Origin: Alphaproteobacteria bacterium
GTDB taxonomy: Bacteria > Pseudomonadota > Alphaproteobacteria > JANQSM01
DNA length: 6,133 nucleotides
Assembly: GCA_028284025.1 (NCBI GenBank)
Contig: JANQSM010000101.1
Span: 1 to 6,133 of the forward strand
Direction of reading: 5' to 3'
Both the position numbers and the translations under genes were made by a program. Below the pieces are notes generated by a model. It was given only the letters and a program-made list of their open reading frames with translations. It ran no database searches and had not been told where the DNA came from. This document shows, in pieces, positions 1-6,133 of this stretch; position 1 is the stretch's first letter, and every line of letters starts with the position of its first letter.

Positions 1-1572
1 TTAGGCATATTTTTTCTCTTTTTTTGATGTTGCAAAAATCCGTTCAAGCTCTTCTTCAAAGCGCTCCCAGAAAGGCTGAAAGTCATATTTCTTCGCCCCT
101 TCCCAAAGCTCATCATAGTTTCTCTTAAAAGCTCTGTCTAATACAGTTTCAACATAATGTTGTAAGGCATCGCGATATTTCTTTTGGTCATAGTTTTCAG
201 CCATCATTTTTTTCATCTGTGCAGACAAAGTTGTAAAATCAGTGTGGTAATGTACATGCGGCAATAGACGCGAGGGATAAAATTCGTTAAAGGTGATCGT
301 GGGCTTGTCATAAAATGCAGCTTCCACCGGTGTGGAAATTCCTACTGAAACTACCATCGCACAGCGTTTCATCAACTCACGTTGGGATGTATTAAACTTC
401 ACCAGTTTAACATTGGGTAGCTGCATAATCTTTTTATAATAAGATTCCTTGCGCATGCCGACAAAATTAGGGTGTTCTTTCACGATCAACTTTAAATCCC
501 CAGGCAGAGATTGTGCTGTCAAACGAATGACTTCTAGCATGTTGTTAAAATATGTTGCCAGAACATCCACTGTAGCTTCAGGCTGCACTTGCAAAGGAAA
601 GTAAACAAATTGGTCAGTCTCTTTTAATGCGTAATAGTCAAGACGACGGGCTTTATAGCGATTCCAGCGCAACGCAAAATGATCCCGAAACCTGTAAAAG
701 GGAGGAAGATAATCAATAGTTGGCCCCAACCCCTCAATGTAGTTTTCATGCCCCTTGACCATATCCCGCAATATTTTCTTACAGACCGTTTTAAAAGCTT
801 TTATTTCCTGCCAGATTCCGGCAAAAGATATCATCTTCTCCTGATAAGGTTTCAAGAAAGTCTTCTGAAGCAGAAGCTTTTCGCGCATGGTTGAAACATA
901 TTCTTTCGCTTCTTTTGTGCTGGGTGATTTAATCGCCCCCTTCATTAAAAGAGTATAATGCTCTTCAAAATCAAAACAGCGATCTCCTTTTTCATTGGCA
1001 AATGCCCGGTAGCCTGAAAGACCGGTAGAGGTAATCGAAATCATCGGGATGTTACCGTGCTTTAACGCAAATTGTCGCACCAGTAGGTGTGTGGTAGACC
1101 CAAACACCGGCATGATAATCAAATCAGGAGTATGGGCATCAAACAGCTTTTTAAAATGTAGATAAAATGCCTTAATGATTAGTTCCAGTTTTTCATCCAA
1201 CAGGTTCTGGCGAAAAGAATAATAATACCCTCCCCGATAACTCTTGACGAATTTGCGCTCCATGGCAAGCAACGGCCATACACTTTCCAGCTGCAAATCC
1301 TTACAAATTTCATCCAGAGTAATATTCTCAATACCAGGTGTGTTCTCCAGATTTTCAAGCACATCTTCATAATTCACAACATGCTCATAAGGAATTTCAG
1401 ATTCCATCACAAAGCGGTGTGTTGATTTCTTAATGGTATAAGCCGAAAGCTTTGCCTGCATATCATGGAGTTTTTCAGCAATCCCCTGCCCTACATTCAA
1501 GGCCCAGCCTCTTTGCTGAAAAATTAAAACCCGTTTGCCTTTTATATCGGCTGCAAGACTAGATGTTCCCAT
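1..1572 (-). CDS. Capsule polysaccharide biosynthesis / glycosyltransferase-like protein
   Basis: This 523-residue protein is complete: its TAA stop is the first three bases of the window. The C-terminal half shows marks of the capsule-synthesis (KpsC/KpsS-like, GT-B-like) family. There is a strand with FPLQVQPEATV (about 325-335), then IVKEHP (363-368), then SVGISTPVEAAFYDKP (409-424), the usual nucleotide-sugar-binding end with a Gly-Ser/Thr-Glu-Ala pattern. The N-terminal half (about 1-200) begins with a beta-strand-like KRVLIFQQRG and contains PDLIIMPVFGS (149-159), fitting the first Rossmann-like domain. The middle (about 215-320) is basic and probably helical. No signal peptide or membrane segment is visible, so it is likely cytosolic or peripheral. 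Its ATG lies 4 bases after the methyltransferase stop, and a weak AAAGG about 10 bases upstream may serve as ribosome binding site. It is last of the four visible operon genes. It probably transfers or assembles a glycan; donor and acceptor cannot be told. Confidence 0.75.
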   Translation of the reverse strand: MGTSSLAADIKGKRVLIFQQRGWALNVGQGIAEKLHDMQAKLSAYTIKKSTHRFVMESEIPYEHVVNYEDVLENLENTPGIENITLDEICKDLQLESVWPLLAMERKFVKSYRGGYYYSFRQNLLDEKLELIIKAFYLHFKKLFDAHTPDLIIMPVFGSTTHLLVRQFALKHGNIPMISITSTGLSGYRAFANEKGDRCFDFEEHYTLLMKGAIKSPSTKEAKEYVSTMREKLLLQKTFLKPYQEKMISFAGIWQEIKAFKTVCKKILRDMVKGHENYIEGLGPTIDYLPPFYRFRDHFALRWNRYKARRLDYYALKETDQFVYFPLQVQPEATVDVLATYFNNMLEVIRLTAQSLPGDLKLIVKEHPNFVGMRKESYYKKIMQLPNVKLVKFNTSQRELMKRCAMVVSVGISTPVEAAFYDKPTITFNEFYPSRLLPHVHYHTDFTTLSAQMKKMMAENYDQKKYRDALQHYVETVLDRAFKRNYDELWEGAKKYDFQPFWERFEEELERIFATSKKEKKYA

Positions 1573-1576
1573 AATT

Positions 1577-2791
1577 TTAAGCCTTTACCAAAAAACCGGC
1601 AAGAGTGTATTTATCACTAGGTTCGCGAATACGCTCCAATGTCACAATATGGAATCCCGCCTTCTGCGCCAACATCGCATAAGATGTCATGCTAAAAACA
1701 TGGTGATGATCAATAAAAAACTCTTCCCGGTCATAGCCTTCTTTTTGATCTTTGGCGGCCATTTCCCCATCAGGCAGTTCCACATACGCAAATCCATCAT
1801 CCTTCAAAAATTGTTTTGCATAGGCTAAAGTTTTTACCGGATCTTTGATATGCTCCAATACTTTATTGAAGGTAATCACATCATATGTGCCCAAATCTTT
1901 TTGTGAGAAGCATTCCAGCATACCATGTTGTGCTTCTACACCTGCGACATCACGGGCATGTTGCGCCTGACGTTCATCCAGATCCAGTGCCATAGCCTGC
2001 CACCCAGCCTGTTTCATTTCATATGGAAAAACACATAACCCTGATCCAACATCCAGAACACTTTTTGCTTTTTCATTCCCGAAATGTCTTGCAGCAAATT
2101 CTATGATCCGGGCAACGCGTTTCTTATTATCAGACTGATCAGAGGGCAGGTTGATAATTTTCTCAAAAGTCGTTTTCAATTTTGCCCCATAGGTGGCATC
2201 CACATAACCCTGCTCATAAAGAGCATCAAGATCATAATCATGTTGATTCAAGAAATGACCGGTCATGGAACATTTATAGATATGCCGGGAATATGCACCG
2301 GATAAATCAAAAGCCGTTTCACGTTCAGGTTTTTGTGTAGCGTGATGTACCTGATGGTATGTCGCCCCCATCACAAAAGGATTAAACGCATTGTCATTAC
2401 TTTCATTCACTTGCGTGTCAAACGTCATAGAAATGCGCTGTAGATTCTCATCATCCAGCCAGCAAACCAGGCGATTTTGATCGTGATCTAAATATTCGTT
2501 AAAGCCTTTTTCTTTACCCTCTTCCACCAGCATAATGCAATATCGTTCTGCATGTCCTTTTACCAAACCAGCTTTTAGGCCATGTGCTGGCAGACGGCCG
2601 TTTACTGATCCGGTCGCGTAAAAGCCCCATTCTTTACGGCAAACATCATGCTCTGCACCATCATCTGTTTTAAAAGTTACTTGCTCATTTGAGTTCAGAT
2701 AAATGTGGGCACAATCACTAATTTCAATATCTCTTTTCAGCCCAACACTAAACTTGCGGGGGGGGTCTATCTTTTGAATTTTCACGCCCAT
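1577..2791 (-). CDS. SAM-dependent methyltransferase with N-terminal cupin-like domain
   Basis: This 404-residue protein has two parts. The C-terminal part (about 235-404) is a class I SAM methyltransferase. Motif I is VLDVGSG (245-251), the acidic end of the next strand is LDLD (269-272), the motif IV region is DVITFNKVLEHIKDP (304-318), and HHHVFS follows at 362-367. The N-terminal part (about 1-200) is not a known methyltransferase element. It opens with KIQKIDPPRKF, has a beta-rich stretch to about residue 100 that could be cupin-like, and has a segment around YKCSMTGHF (172-180). Similar N-terminal halves occur, as far as I recall, in polysaccharide loci. The ATG at 2791 is chosen because GAGGA lies 6 bases upstream; an in-frame TTG at 2797 and a GTG at 2785 are worse placed. 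The start overlaps the sugar amidotransferase stop by 10 bases. A run of eight C lies at codons 9-12. Likely role: O-, N- or C-methylation of a glycan or its nucleotide sugar; substrate unknown. Confidence 0.85.
   Translation of the reverse strand: MGVKIQKIDPPRKFSVGLKRDIEISDCAHIYLNSNEQVTFKTDDGAEHDVCRKEWGFYATGSVNGRLPAHGLKAGLVKGHAERYCIMLVEEGKEKGFNEYLDHDQNRLVCWLDDENLQRISMTFDTQVNESNDNAFNPFVMGATYHQVHHATQKPERETAFDLSGAYSRHIYKCSMTGHFLNQHDYDLDALYEQGYVDATYGAKLKTTFEKIINLPSDQSDNKKRVARIIEFAARHFGNEKAKSVLDVGSGLCVFPYEMKQAGWQAMALDLDERQAQHARDVAGVEAQHGMLECFSQKDLGTYDVITFNKVLEHIKDPVKTLAYAKQFLKDDGFAYVELPDGEMAAKDQKEGYDREEFFIDHHHVFSMTSYAMLAQKAGFHIVTLERIREPSDKYTLAGFLVKA
2758..2765 (-). repeat. C8 homopolymer at 5' end of the methyltransferase gene
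   Basis: Eight consecutive C on the coding strand (G on the plus strand) span the codons for Asp9-Pro-Pro-Arg12. Gaining one C gives a TAG stop a few codons later; losing one C gives a TGA stop a few codons later. Tracts of this kind in surface-glycan genes can be phase-variable switches, but eight is short and the Pro-Pro-Arg sequence itself favours C-rich codons. Confidence 0.9.
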
Positions 2792-3918
2792 GACCAATCC
2801 TCAATCAAAAAGTTTCTAATTTTCCAGACATTTCCTTCTTGGTACCAAATATCGTGGTTGCGAAATTTTTCCAATATAGCATTAAACTCATCACGGCTCA
2901 TGCCAGTGAAATTACAAAAAGAGGTAATTTCATCTACAGGATTTTCTAAACCAATTTCCTTAATTTTCTGAATTCCCTGATCTCGTGTAAGACGACCATT
3001 CCGAATTTCCAAAGACAGATTATCCCACAGACGCGTAAAGCCAAATTTATACCATTTCAGGTAGTGATGCAGCGTGATGATAAAATCATCATCAATATCT
3101 GCAAAATCATAAAGACCGGTTTTGGATCCTTCGGCACGTTTCTGGAATCCATGCTGCGCAACAGTTTTGTATATCTCCATTGGATCCCACTGAAAATAAT
3201 AGCCCAAGAAAACGGCAGAAATTCCCGCCTGCTCCATTTCCTGATCCGTTGGCGCCATATAGGGGGCCATATCTTTTTCTGAGAGTTCGTCTCCTACCCA
3301 GTCTTTTGCTGTGGTGCCATGGGTCACACCGTATTTGTTTAACCAGGCACGATTTAGCGTAAAGCCTTTCAAAGCATCATCTTCGCCGCCATACTCAAAG
3401 GCAGAATTCTCACCCCACACAATCAGCGGAATATTAAAAGCAACTGCCAACTTCAAAGGAATTGAAAAAATGGCCATATGCATCGGCACAGCCGTTGCGC
3501 CATATTTCTCAAAAGCCAGTCTGGTAAAACGTTTTTCTACGTTGGGATCAATTTGGAAATCAATATGATCTACACCCAGAGAAATCAAATTATCCAGATT
3601 CTGCTGACCAATCTCATTCCGACATGGGGTTTTCCATGTCACGCACAAAGGATTCAAGCCATACTCCAGGCATTTTAAAGTTTGCCACGTACTGTCTTTC
3701 CCACCACTCACAGGAATTAAACAGTCATAGCCAGTGCTTTTTGATTTGGCATTGTCTACCACGGACTGAAAAGATTTTTTTCGTGCCTCCCAATCAATGG
3801 CAGGTTTTGATTTGTGGGCAACGCAAGCTGTACATTCACCAGAATCCGTAATCGTTAGATTCGGGCGTGTATCAGGTAAAAGACAAGATTCACAATACTG
3901 CATGGGCGAATTAAGCAT
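2782..3918 (-). CDS. wbpG: N-acetyl sugar amidotransferase (WbpG/PseA family)
   Basis: This 378-residue protein matches the usual length and pattern of WbpG/PseA-type amidotransferases. It opens with a four-cysteine metal-site pattern, C9-x2-C12 in CESCLLPDTRP and C29-x2-C32 in CTAC. The ATP-pyrophosphatase PP-loop PVSGGKDST follows at 69-77. WGENSAFEYGG (168-178) is also typical of the family. Known members adenylate an N-acetyl or C-terminal sugar group and replace oxygen with ammonia-derived nitrogen, giving acetamidino sugars (2,3-diacetamido uronic acids, pseudaminic or legionaminic acid). WbpG draws ammonia from HisH/HisF paralogues, which are absent here. The ATG at 3918 overlaps the stop of the upstream gene by 8 bases and has a strong but very close GGAGGA. 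The ATG at 3903 (residue 6, MQYCESC) matches where family members usually begin and is the alternative. The symbol is a family-level assignment; the exact sugar is unknown. Cytosolic. Confidence 0.88.
   Translation of the reverse strand: MLNSPMQYCESCLLPDTRPNLTITDSGECTACVAHKSKPAIDWEARKKSFQSVVDNAKSKSTGYDCLIPVSGGKDSTWQTLKCLEYGLNPLCVTWKTPCRNEIGQQNLDNLISLGVDHIDFQIDPNVEKRFTRLAFEKYGATAVPMHMAIFSIPLKLAVAFNIPLIVWGENSAFEYGGEDDALKGFTLNRAWLNKYGVTHGTTAKDWVGDELSEKDMAPYMAPTDQEMEQAGISAVFLGYYFQWDPMEIYKTVAQHGFQKRAEGSKTGLYDFADIDDDFIITLHHYLKWYKFGFTRLWDNLSLEIRNGRLTRDQGIQKIKEIGLENPVDEITSFCNFTGMSRDEFNAILEKFRNHDIWYQEGNVWKIRNFLIEDWSWA
2797..2801 (-). promoter_or_regulatory. Ribosome binding site of the methyltransferase gene
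   Basis: On the minus strand GAGGA stands 6 bases ahead of the ATG at 2791, inside the last codons of the sugar amidotransferase gene. It decides for this ATG over the in-frame TTG at 2797, which overlaps the site, and the GTG at 2785, which would be 12 bases away. Confidence 0.7.
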
Positions 3919-5743
3919 ACTCCTCCAGGAAAATCTTCGATGTCACAAAATAGAACAAAAACTTACTCTGGCTATTTTTCAAATTATCTTGATCCAGGAT
4001 AGCTTCAATTTTAGCTCTCTGAACATAATCAAAAATTTCTGCATCATCAAGAAGCCAACTACGTACGGTATTATTATGCACATCCAGCAAATCAAAGATG
4101 GGGGCATTAAAGCCCACTTTGCGACGTTCATCCAGAACAATATCCGGTACAATACCGCGCATGGATTCGCGCAGCACGGCCTTGGCACATCCCTTATTTA
4201 TAAGATGGCGGGTCGGAATAGAATGGCAAAATTCAAATAGCTGACGATCTAAGAATGGAGACCGGTTTTCAATGGAATAGTACATTGCATTTAAATCATC
4301 TTCATGAAGGATTACTGGCGTAATTTCATGGAACACTTCGTTCGCCATACGATTACGCAAAAGATCGTGGGAATAGATCTCTTCCCGGAAAGGCTCTTGC
4401 CACGGATGAGTTAAAAACTCTGCGAAACCCTTGGCGTCCAGATACAGATGTTCTCGCCCGCTAGGGTCTTTAACTAAATAATCAGGATCCTGCAAATAAG
4501 GATTACGTACAATCGGCTTGATATGCTGCTGCCAATTTTCAATGGCGGTTTGATAAAGTGTTTGCCCTTCCCGATGCATTTGAGCGATGTAAGCGGAATG
4601 ATGATCATAATACCCTGAAAAAATCTCATCCGCAGATGTGCCACTAATCGAAACACGATAACCGCTTTCTGAAATCGCCTTTTGCAACAACCAGTGGGCA
4701 TAATAGGTAACCGTATAAACCGGGGCATCATGATAGCGAATTAATTCTCGCAAATTCTCTAGGAAATTATCCTGGCTTAATTCAATATTGGTGTGCTTGA
4801 TCCCAAGCTCCTTAACGCTTGCTTCTACAATATCCTGTTCTTCATAGCGCGCATCTTTATTAACAATGGTAAAGCCGTGCACATCATAATCAAACTCCCG
4901 CTTGGCAACACTGATAAGACTATTGGAATCGACTCCGCCACTCATACAAAATGCCAAAGGCACATCCGCACGCAGTCGAATATCAACGGCATTCAGCATT
5001 TTCTCACGTGCCCCGGAAATTGCAGCTTCCCACGACATGTCACTGTCTTGCTGCATCAGCGGAAACCAATATCGTTGACGGCGCAAGTTTAAATCCGTAT
5101 CAATGTGCAGCATCTCACCAGGAAGAAGCTCTGTCACACCATGAAAAAATGTTTCTGGCTGTTTGTAAAGAGAACGATAACCATTCACCATATAGCGAAA
5201 CATGTGATTCAAGTTTGGTTGCAGCTTTCTATCAAGCAAGCCTGCAATAAACTTTACCTCTGATCCAAAATACAGACCATTTTCACCATCACGATACAAA
5301 TACAGTGGTTTTTCACCAAATCGATCACGGCACAATGTTAATTGCCGTGTCTCTTCATCATACAATGCAAATGCCCACATGCCCTCGCATTTGTCCAATC
5401 CCTCAAAACCATACTCATCCAGTACGTGCATTAAAACTTCAGTATCAGATGATGTTTTAAAAACATGCCCTTTGGCCTCTAACGAAGCCTTCAATTCAAG
5501 GTAATTGTAAAGTTCTCCGTTATAGGCAATCCATCTGGATTTATATTGAAAAGGCTGGTTTGCACGGGGGTCCAAATCAATAATGCTCAACCGACTGTGC
5601 AGCAAGTGCGTATTTATTCCTTCTGCACGCAAAATCTCATGGCCTTTTGCATCAGGTCCACGTCGGTTCATCAGGTCCAGCGTCGTCTTGATGATAGAAG
5701 CATCAATCGCCCGCGAACCAATGTATCCAGCTATTCCACACAT
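3911..5743 (-). CDS. asnB: Asparagine synthase-like glutamine amidotransferase
   Basis: This 610-residue protein has the class II glutamine amidotransferase plus asparagine-synthase layout. The start is set by MCGIAGYIG: Cys2 must become the N-terminal nucleophile. The glutaminase domain (about 1-215) shows RRGPDAKG (27-34), R51, YNGELYNY (74-81), SSDTE (98-102) and CRDRFGEKPLY (138-148). The synthetase domain (about 235-600) has the PP-loop SGGVDS (268-273), ADEIFSGY (371-378), NRSPFLD (493-499) and RRKVGFNAP (540-548). Glutamine would give ammonia that travels to an adenylated carboxylate. The residue matching the catalytic Glu348 of E. coli AsnB appears to be Thr369 (SGTSADE), so the product may not be asparagine. 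Related proteins in O-antigen loci, such as WbtH of Francisella, are linked to amidation of uronic acids. First gene of the operon and overlapping the next by 8 bases, it likely amidates a sugar acid. Upstream of its ATG no Shine-Dalgarno is visible. Confidence 0.92.
   Translation of the reverse strand: MCGIAGYIGSRAIDASIIKTTLDLMNRRGPDAKGHEILRAEGINTHLLHSRLSIIDLDPRANQPFQYKSRWIAYNGELYNYLELKASLEAKGHVFKTSSDTEVLMHVLDEYGFEGLDKCEGMWAFALYDEETRQLTLCRDRFGEKPLYLYRDGENGLYFGSEVKFIAGLLDRKLQPNLNHMFRYMVNGYRSLYKQPETFFHGVTELLPGEMLHIDTDLNLRRQRYWFPLMQQDSDMSWEAAISGAREKMLNAVDIRLRADVPLAFCMSGGVDSNSLISVAKREFDYDVHGFTIVNKDARYEEQDIVEASVKELGIKHTNIELSQDNFLENLRELIRYHDAPVYTVTYYAHWLLQKAISESGYRVSISGTSADEIFSGYYDHHSAYIAQMHREGQTLYQTAIENWQQHIKPIVRNPYLQDPDYLVKDPSGREHLYLDAKGFAEFLTHPWQEPFREEIYSHDLLRNRMANEVFHEITPVILHEDDLNAMYYSIENRSPFLDRQLFEFCHSIPTRHLINKGCAKAVLRESMRGIVPDIVLDERRKVGFNAPIFDLLDVHNNTVRSWLLDDAEIFDYVQRAKIEAILDQDNLKNSQSKFLFYFVTSKIFLEEYA
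3921..3926 (-). promoter_or_regulatory. Ribosome binding site of the sugar amidotransferase gene
   Basis: GGAGGA on the minus strand ends only 2 bases before the ATG at 3918 and lies within the last codons (Leu-Glu-Glu-Tyr-Ala) of the asparagine-synthase-like gene. The spacing is shorter than usual, while the ATG at 3903 would be about 17 bases away. Coupling to termination of the upstream gene may make up for the poor spacing. Confidence 0.6.
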
Positions 5744-5750
5744 GTGCAAT

Positions 5751-5779
5751 GCTGTATCATTCAGGGTAGGCGAAGTCAA
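5751..5779 (-). promoter_or_regulatory. Possible promoter of the glycan operon
   Basis: On the minus strand TTGACT (5779-5774) is followed after 17 bases by TACAGC (5756-5751). The first is a 5-of-6 match to the -35 consensus and the second only 3 of 6 to the -10. Transcription would begin near 5744, at or next to the ATG at 5743, giving an almost leaderless mRNA. This would fit the missing Shine-Dalgarno sequence. The match is weak and the call is inference. Confidence 0.3.
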
Positions 5780-5799
5780 GCTTGGAAACCACCCGTCCC

Positions 5800-5819
5800 G
5801 CAAGCCAAAATAAGGTTGC
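5800..5819. repeat. Small imperfect inverted repeat in the intergenic region
   Basis: GCAAGCC and GGTTGC can pair with one bulged G around a seven-base AT-rich loop (AAAATAA). It overlaps the proposed -35 of the ATP sulfurylase promoter, so it could be an operator, but six pairs with a bulge can arise by chance. Confidence 0.25.
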
Positions 5820-5844
5820 AATTGGCAGAAATACTTGGTATCAC
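5816..5844 (+). promoter_or_regulatory. Possible promoter of the ATP sulfurylase gene
   Basis: TTGCAA (5816-5821) and TATCAC (5839-5844) are 17 bases apart, each a 4-of-6 match to sigma-70-type elements. Transcription would start near 5851, leaving a leader of about 30 bases that holds the AAGGA site. The match is weak. Confidence 0.27.
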
Positions 5845-5871
5845 CACCCCGAAACAGAGAAAAATTCGAAA

Positions 5872-5876
5872 AAGGA
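5872..5876 (+). promoter_or_regulatory. Ribosome binding site of the ATP sulfurylase gene
   Basis: AAGGA lies 6 bases before the ATG at 5883, a normal spacing. The second in-frame ATG at 5889 would be 12 bases away, so the first is preferred. Confidence 0.7.
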
Positions 5877-5882
5877 AAAATA

Positions 5883-6133
5883 ATGTCCATGCCGTTACAA
5901 CAACCGGCCAACCGGTCCCCTTTAAATCAAATACCACCTCATGGCGGAGAATTGAAAAATCTTTATTTATCTCCTGAAAATGTTGAAGATGCCAGACAGC
6001 AAGGTTTACAGCTTAAATCCTGGACATTGAGTGACCGCCAAATTTGTGATTTAGAATTGTTGATGTGTGGAGGATTCTCCCCTCTGGAAGGGTTCATGAC
6101 TCAACAAGATTATGAAGCCGTCGTTGAAAACAT
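5883..6133 (+). CDS. sat: Sulfate adenylyltransferase (ATP sulfurylase), N-terminal part
   Basis: The frame is open from the ATG at 5883 to the right edge, giving 83 residues of a gene cut by the window. Two stretches identify the family: IPPHGGEL (17-24) and MCGGFSPLEGFM (61-72), both in the PUA-like N-terminal domain of the single-chain Sat type rather than the CysN/CysD type. The enzyme makes adenosine 5'-phosphosulfate and pyrophosphate from ATP and sulfate in the cytosol. The catalytic domain (QxRNP and HxxH motifs) lies outside the window, as does any fused adenylylsulfate kinase domain. It is transcribed away from the glycan operon. It could supply activated sulfate for glycan sulfation or serve cysteine synthesis. 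The start is supported by a well-spaced AAGGA. The opening 14 or so residues are polar and likely disordered. Confidence 0.9.
   Translation, partial: MSMPLQQPANRSPLNQIPPHGGELKNLYLSPENVEDARQQGLQLKSWTLSDRQICDLELLMCGGFSPLEGFMTQQDYEAVVEN

Larger units (their letters stand above)
5744..5882. other. Divergent intergenic region, 139 bases
   Basis: This is the only gap between genes longer than a few bases. It separates the minus-strand glycan operon from the plus-strand ATP sulfurylase gene, so it must hold promoters for both unless sat is read from within the operon region. Weak promoter-like pairs are seen on each strand, together with a small imperfect hairpin. No convincing terminator, RNA gene or small coding region is visible. 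Confidence 0.8.

Noticed and set aside
2792..2797. TTG start for the methyltransferase gene at 2797
   Set aside because: The ATG two codons later has a well-spaced GAGGA, which the TTG would overlap.
3775..3781. Run of seven T in the sugar amidotransferase gene
   Set aside because: Seven A/T in lysine/phenylalanine codons is common in AT-leaning genes and is not near the 5' end.
3797..4240. 147-codon open frame on the plus strand
   Set aside because: It is antisense to two well-supported genes, has no recognisable motif and no ribosome binding site that I could see.
5820..5842. Sigma-54-like element TTGGCA followed by TTGGTA
   Set aside because: The spacing is off by one and the invariant GC of the -12 element is missing.
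5744..5911. In-frame extension of the asparagine-synthase-like gene to an ATG at 5911
   Set aside because: It would bury Cys2 at residue 58 and abolish the N-terminal nucleophile, and it would run through the sat start and the divergent promoter region.
5903..5916. Short CCGG-CCAA-CCGG inverted repeat in the first codons of sat
   Set aside because: A four-pair stem in coding sequence is too small to call a regulatory structure.
5546..5977. 143-codon open frame on the plus strand
   Set aside because: It is antisense to the glutaminase domain, then crosses the sat start in a different frame; composition looks like a shadow frame.

Overview
The window is part of a surface-glycan (O-antigen, capsule or flagellin-glycan type) biosynthesis locus of a Gram-negative bacterium. 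The base composition looks AT-leaning, somewhere in the forties for GC by eye. The protein families suggest a proteobacterium, possibly an alphaproteobacterium of marine or magnetotactic type. That taxonomic guess rests on general resemblance only.

Layout: four genes lie head to tail on the minus strand and are read from about 5743 down to 1. In order of transcription they are an asparagine-synthase-like glutamine amidotransferase (5743-3911), a WbpG/PseA-type PP-loop N-acetyl sugar amidotransferase (3918-2782), a two-part SAM-dependent methyltransferase with an unusual N-terminal half (2791-1577), and a capsule-polysaccharide-type glycosyltransferase-like protein (1572-1). The first two junctions overlap by 8 and 10 bases and the third has a 4-base gap, so this is almost certainly one operon with translational coupling. 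A 139-base divergent intergenic region (5744-5882) separates it from a plus-strand gene starting at 5883. That gene encodes the N-terminus of ATP sulfurylase (sulfate adenylyltransferase) and runs off the right edge.

How the genes could work together (inference): the first two products are both amide or amidine-forming enzymes, so the locus probably decorates an acidic or N-acetylated sugar (nonulosonic acid or uronic acid type) with an amide or acetamidino group. The methyltransferase would add a methyl group, and the last protein would transfer or assemble the glycan. The divergent ATP sulfurylase could feed sulfate activation for glycan sulfation or ordinary sulfur assimilation; the window does not decide which.

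The most notable points are: the asparagine-synthase-like protein has Thr where asparagine synthetases have the catalytic Glu of the synthetase site; it sits beside a WbpG-type enzyme with no HisH/HisF partners in view; the methyltransferase gene carries a run of eight C near its 5' end, where a slip of one base either way gives an immediate stop; and the operon's first gene has no Shine-Dalgarno sequence, with a promoter-like pair placed for a nearly leaderless transcript. No RNA genes, CRISPR arrays, insertion sequences or terminators were seen.
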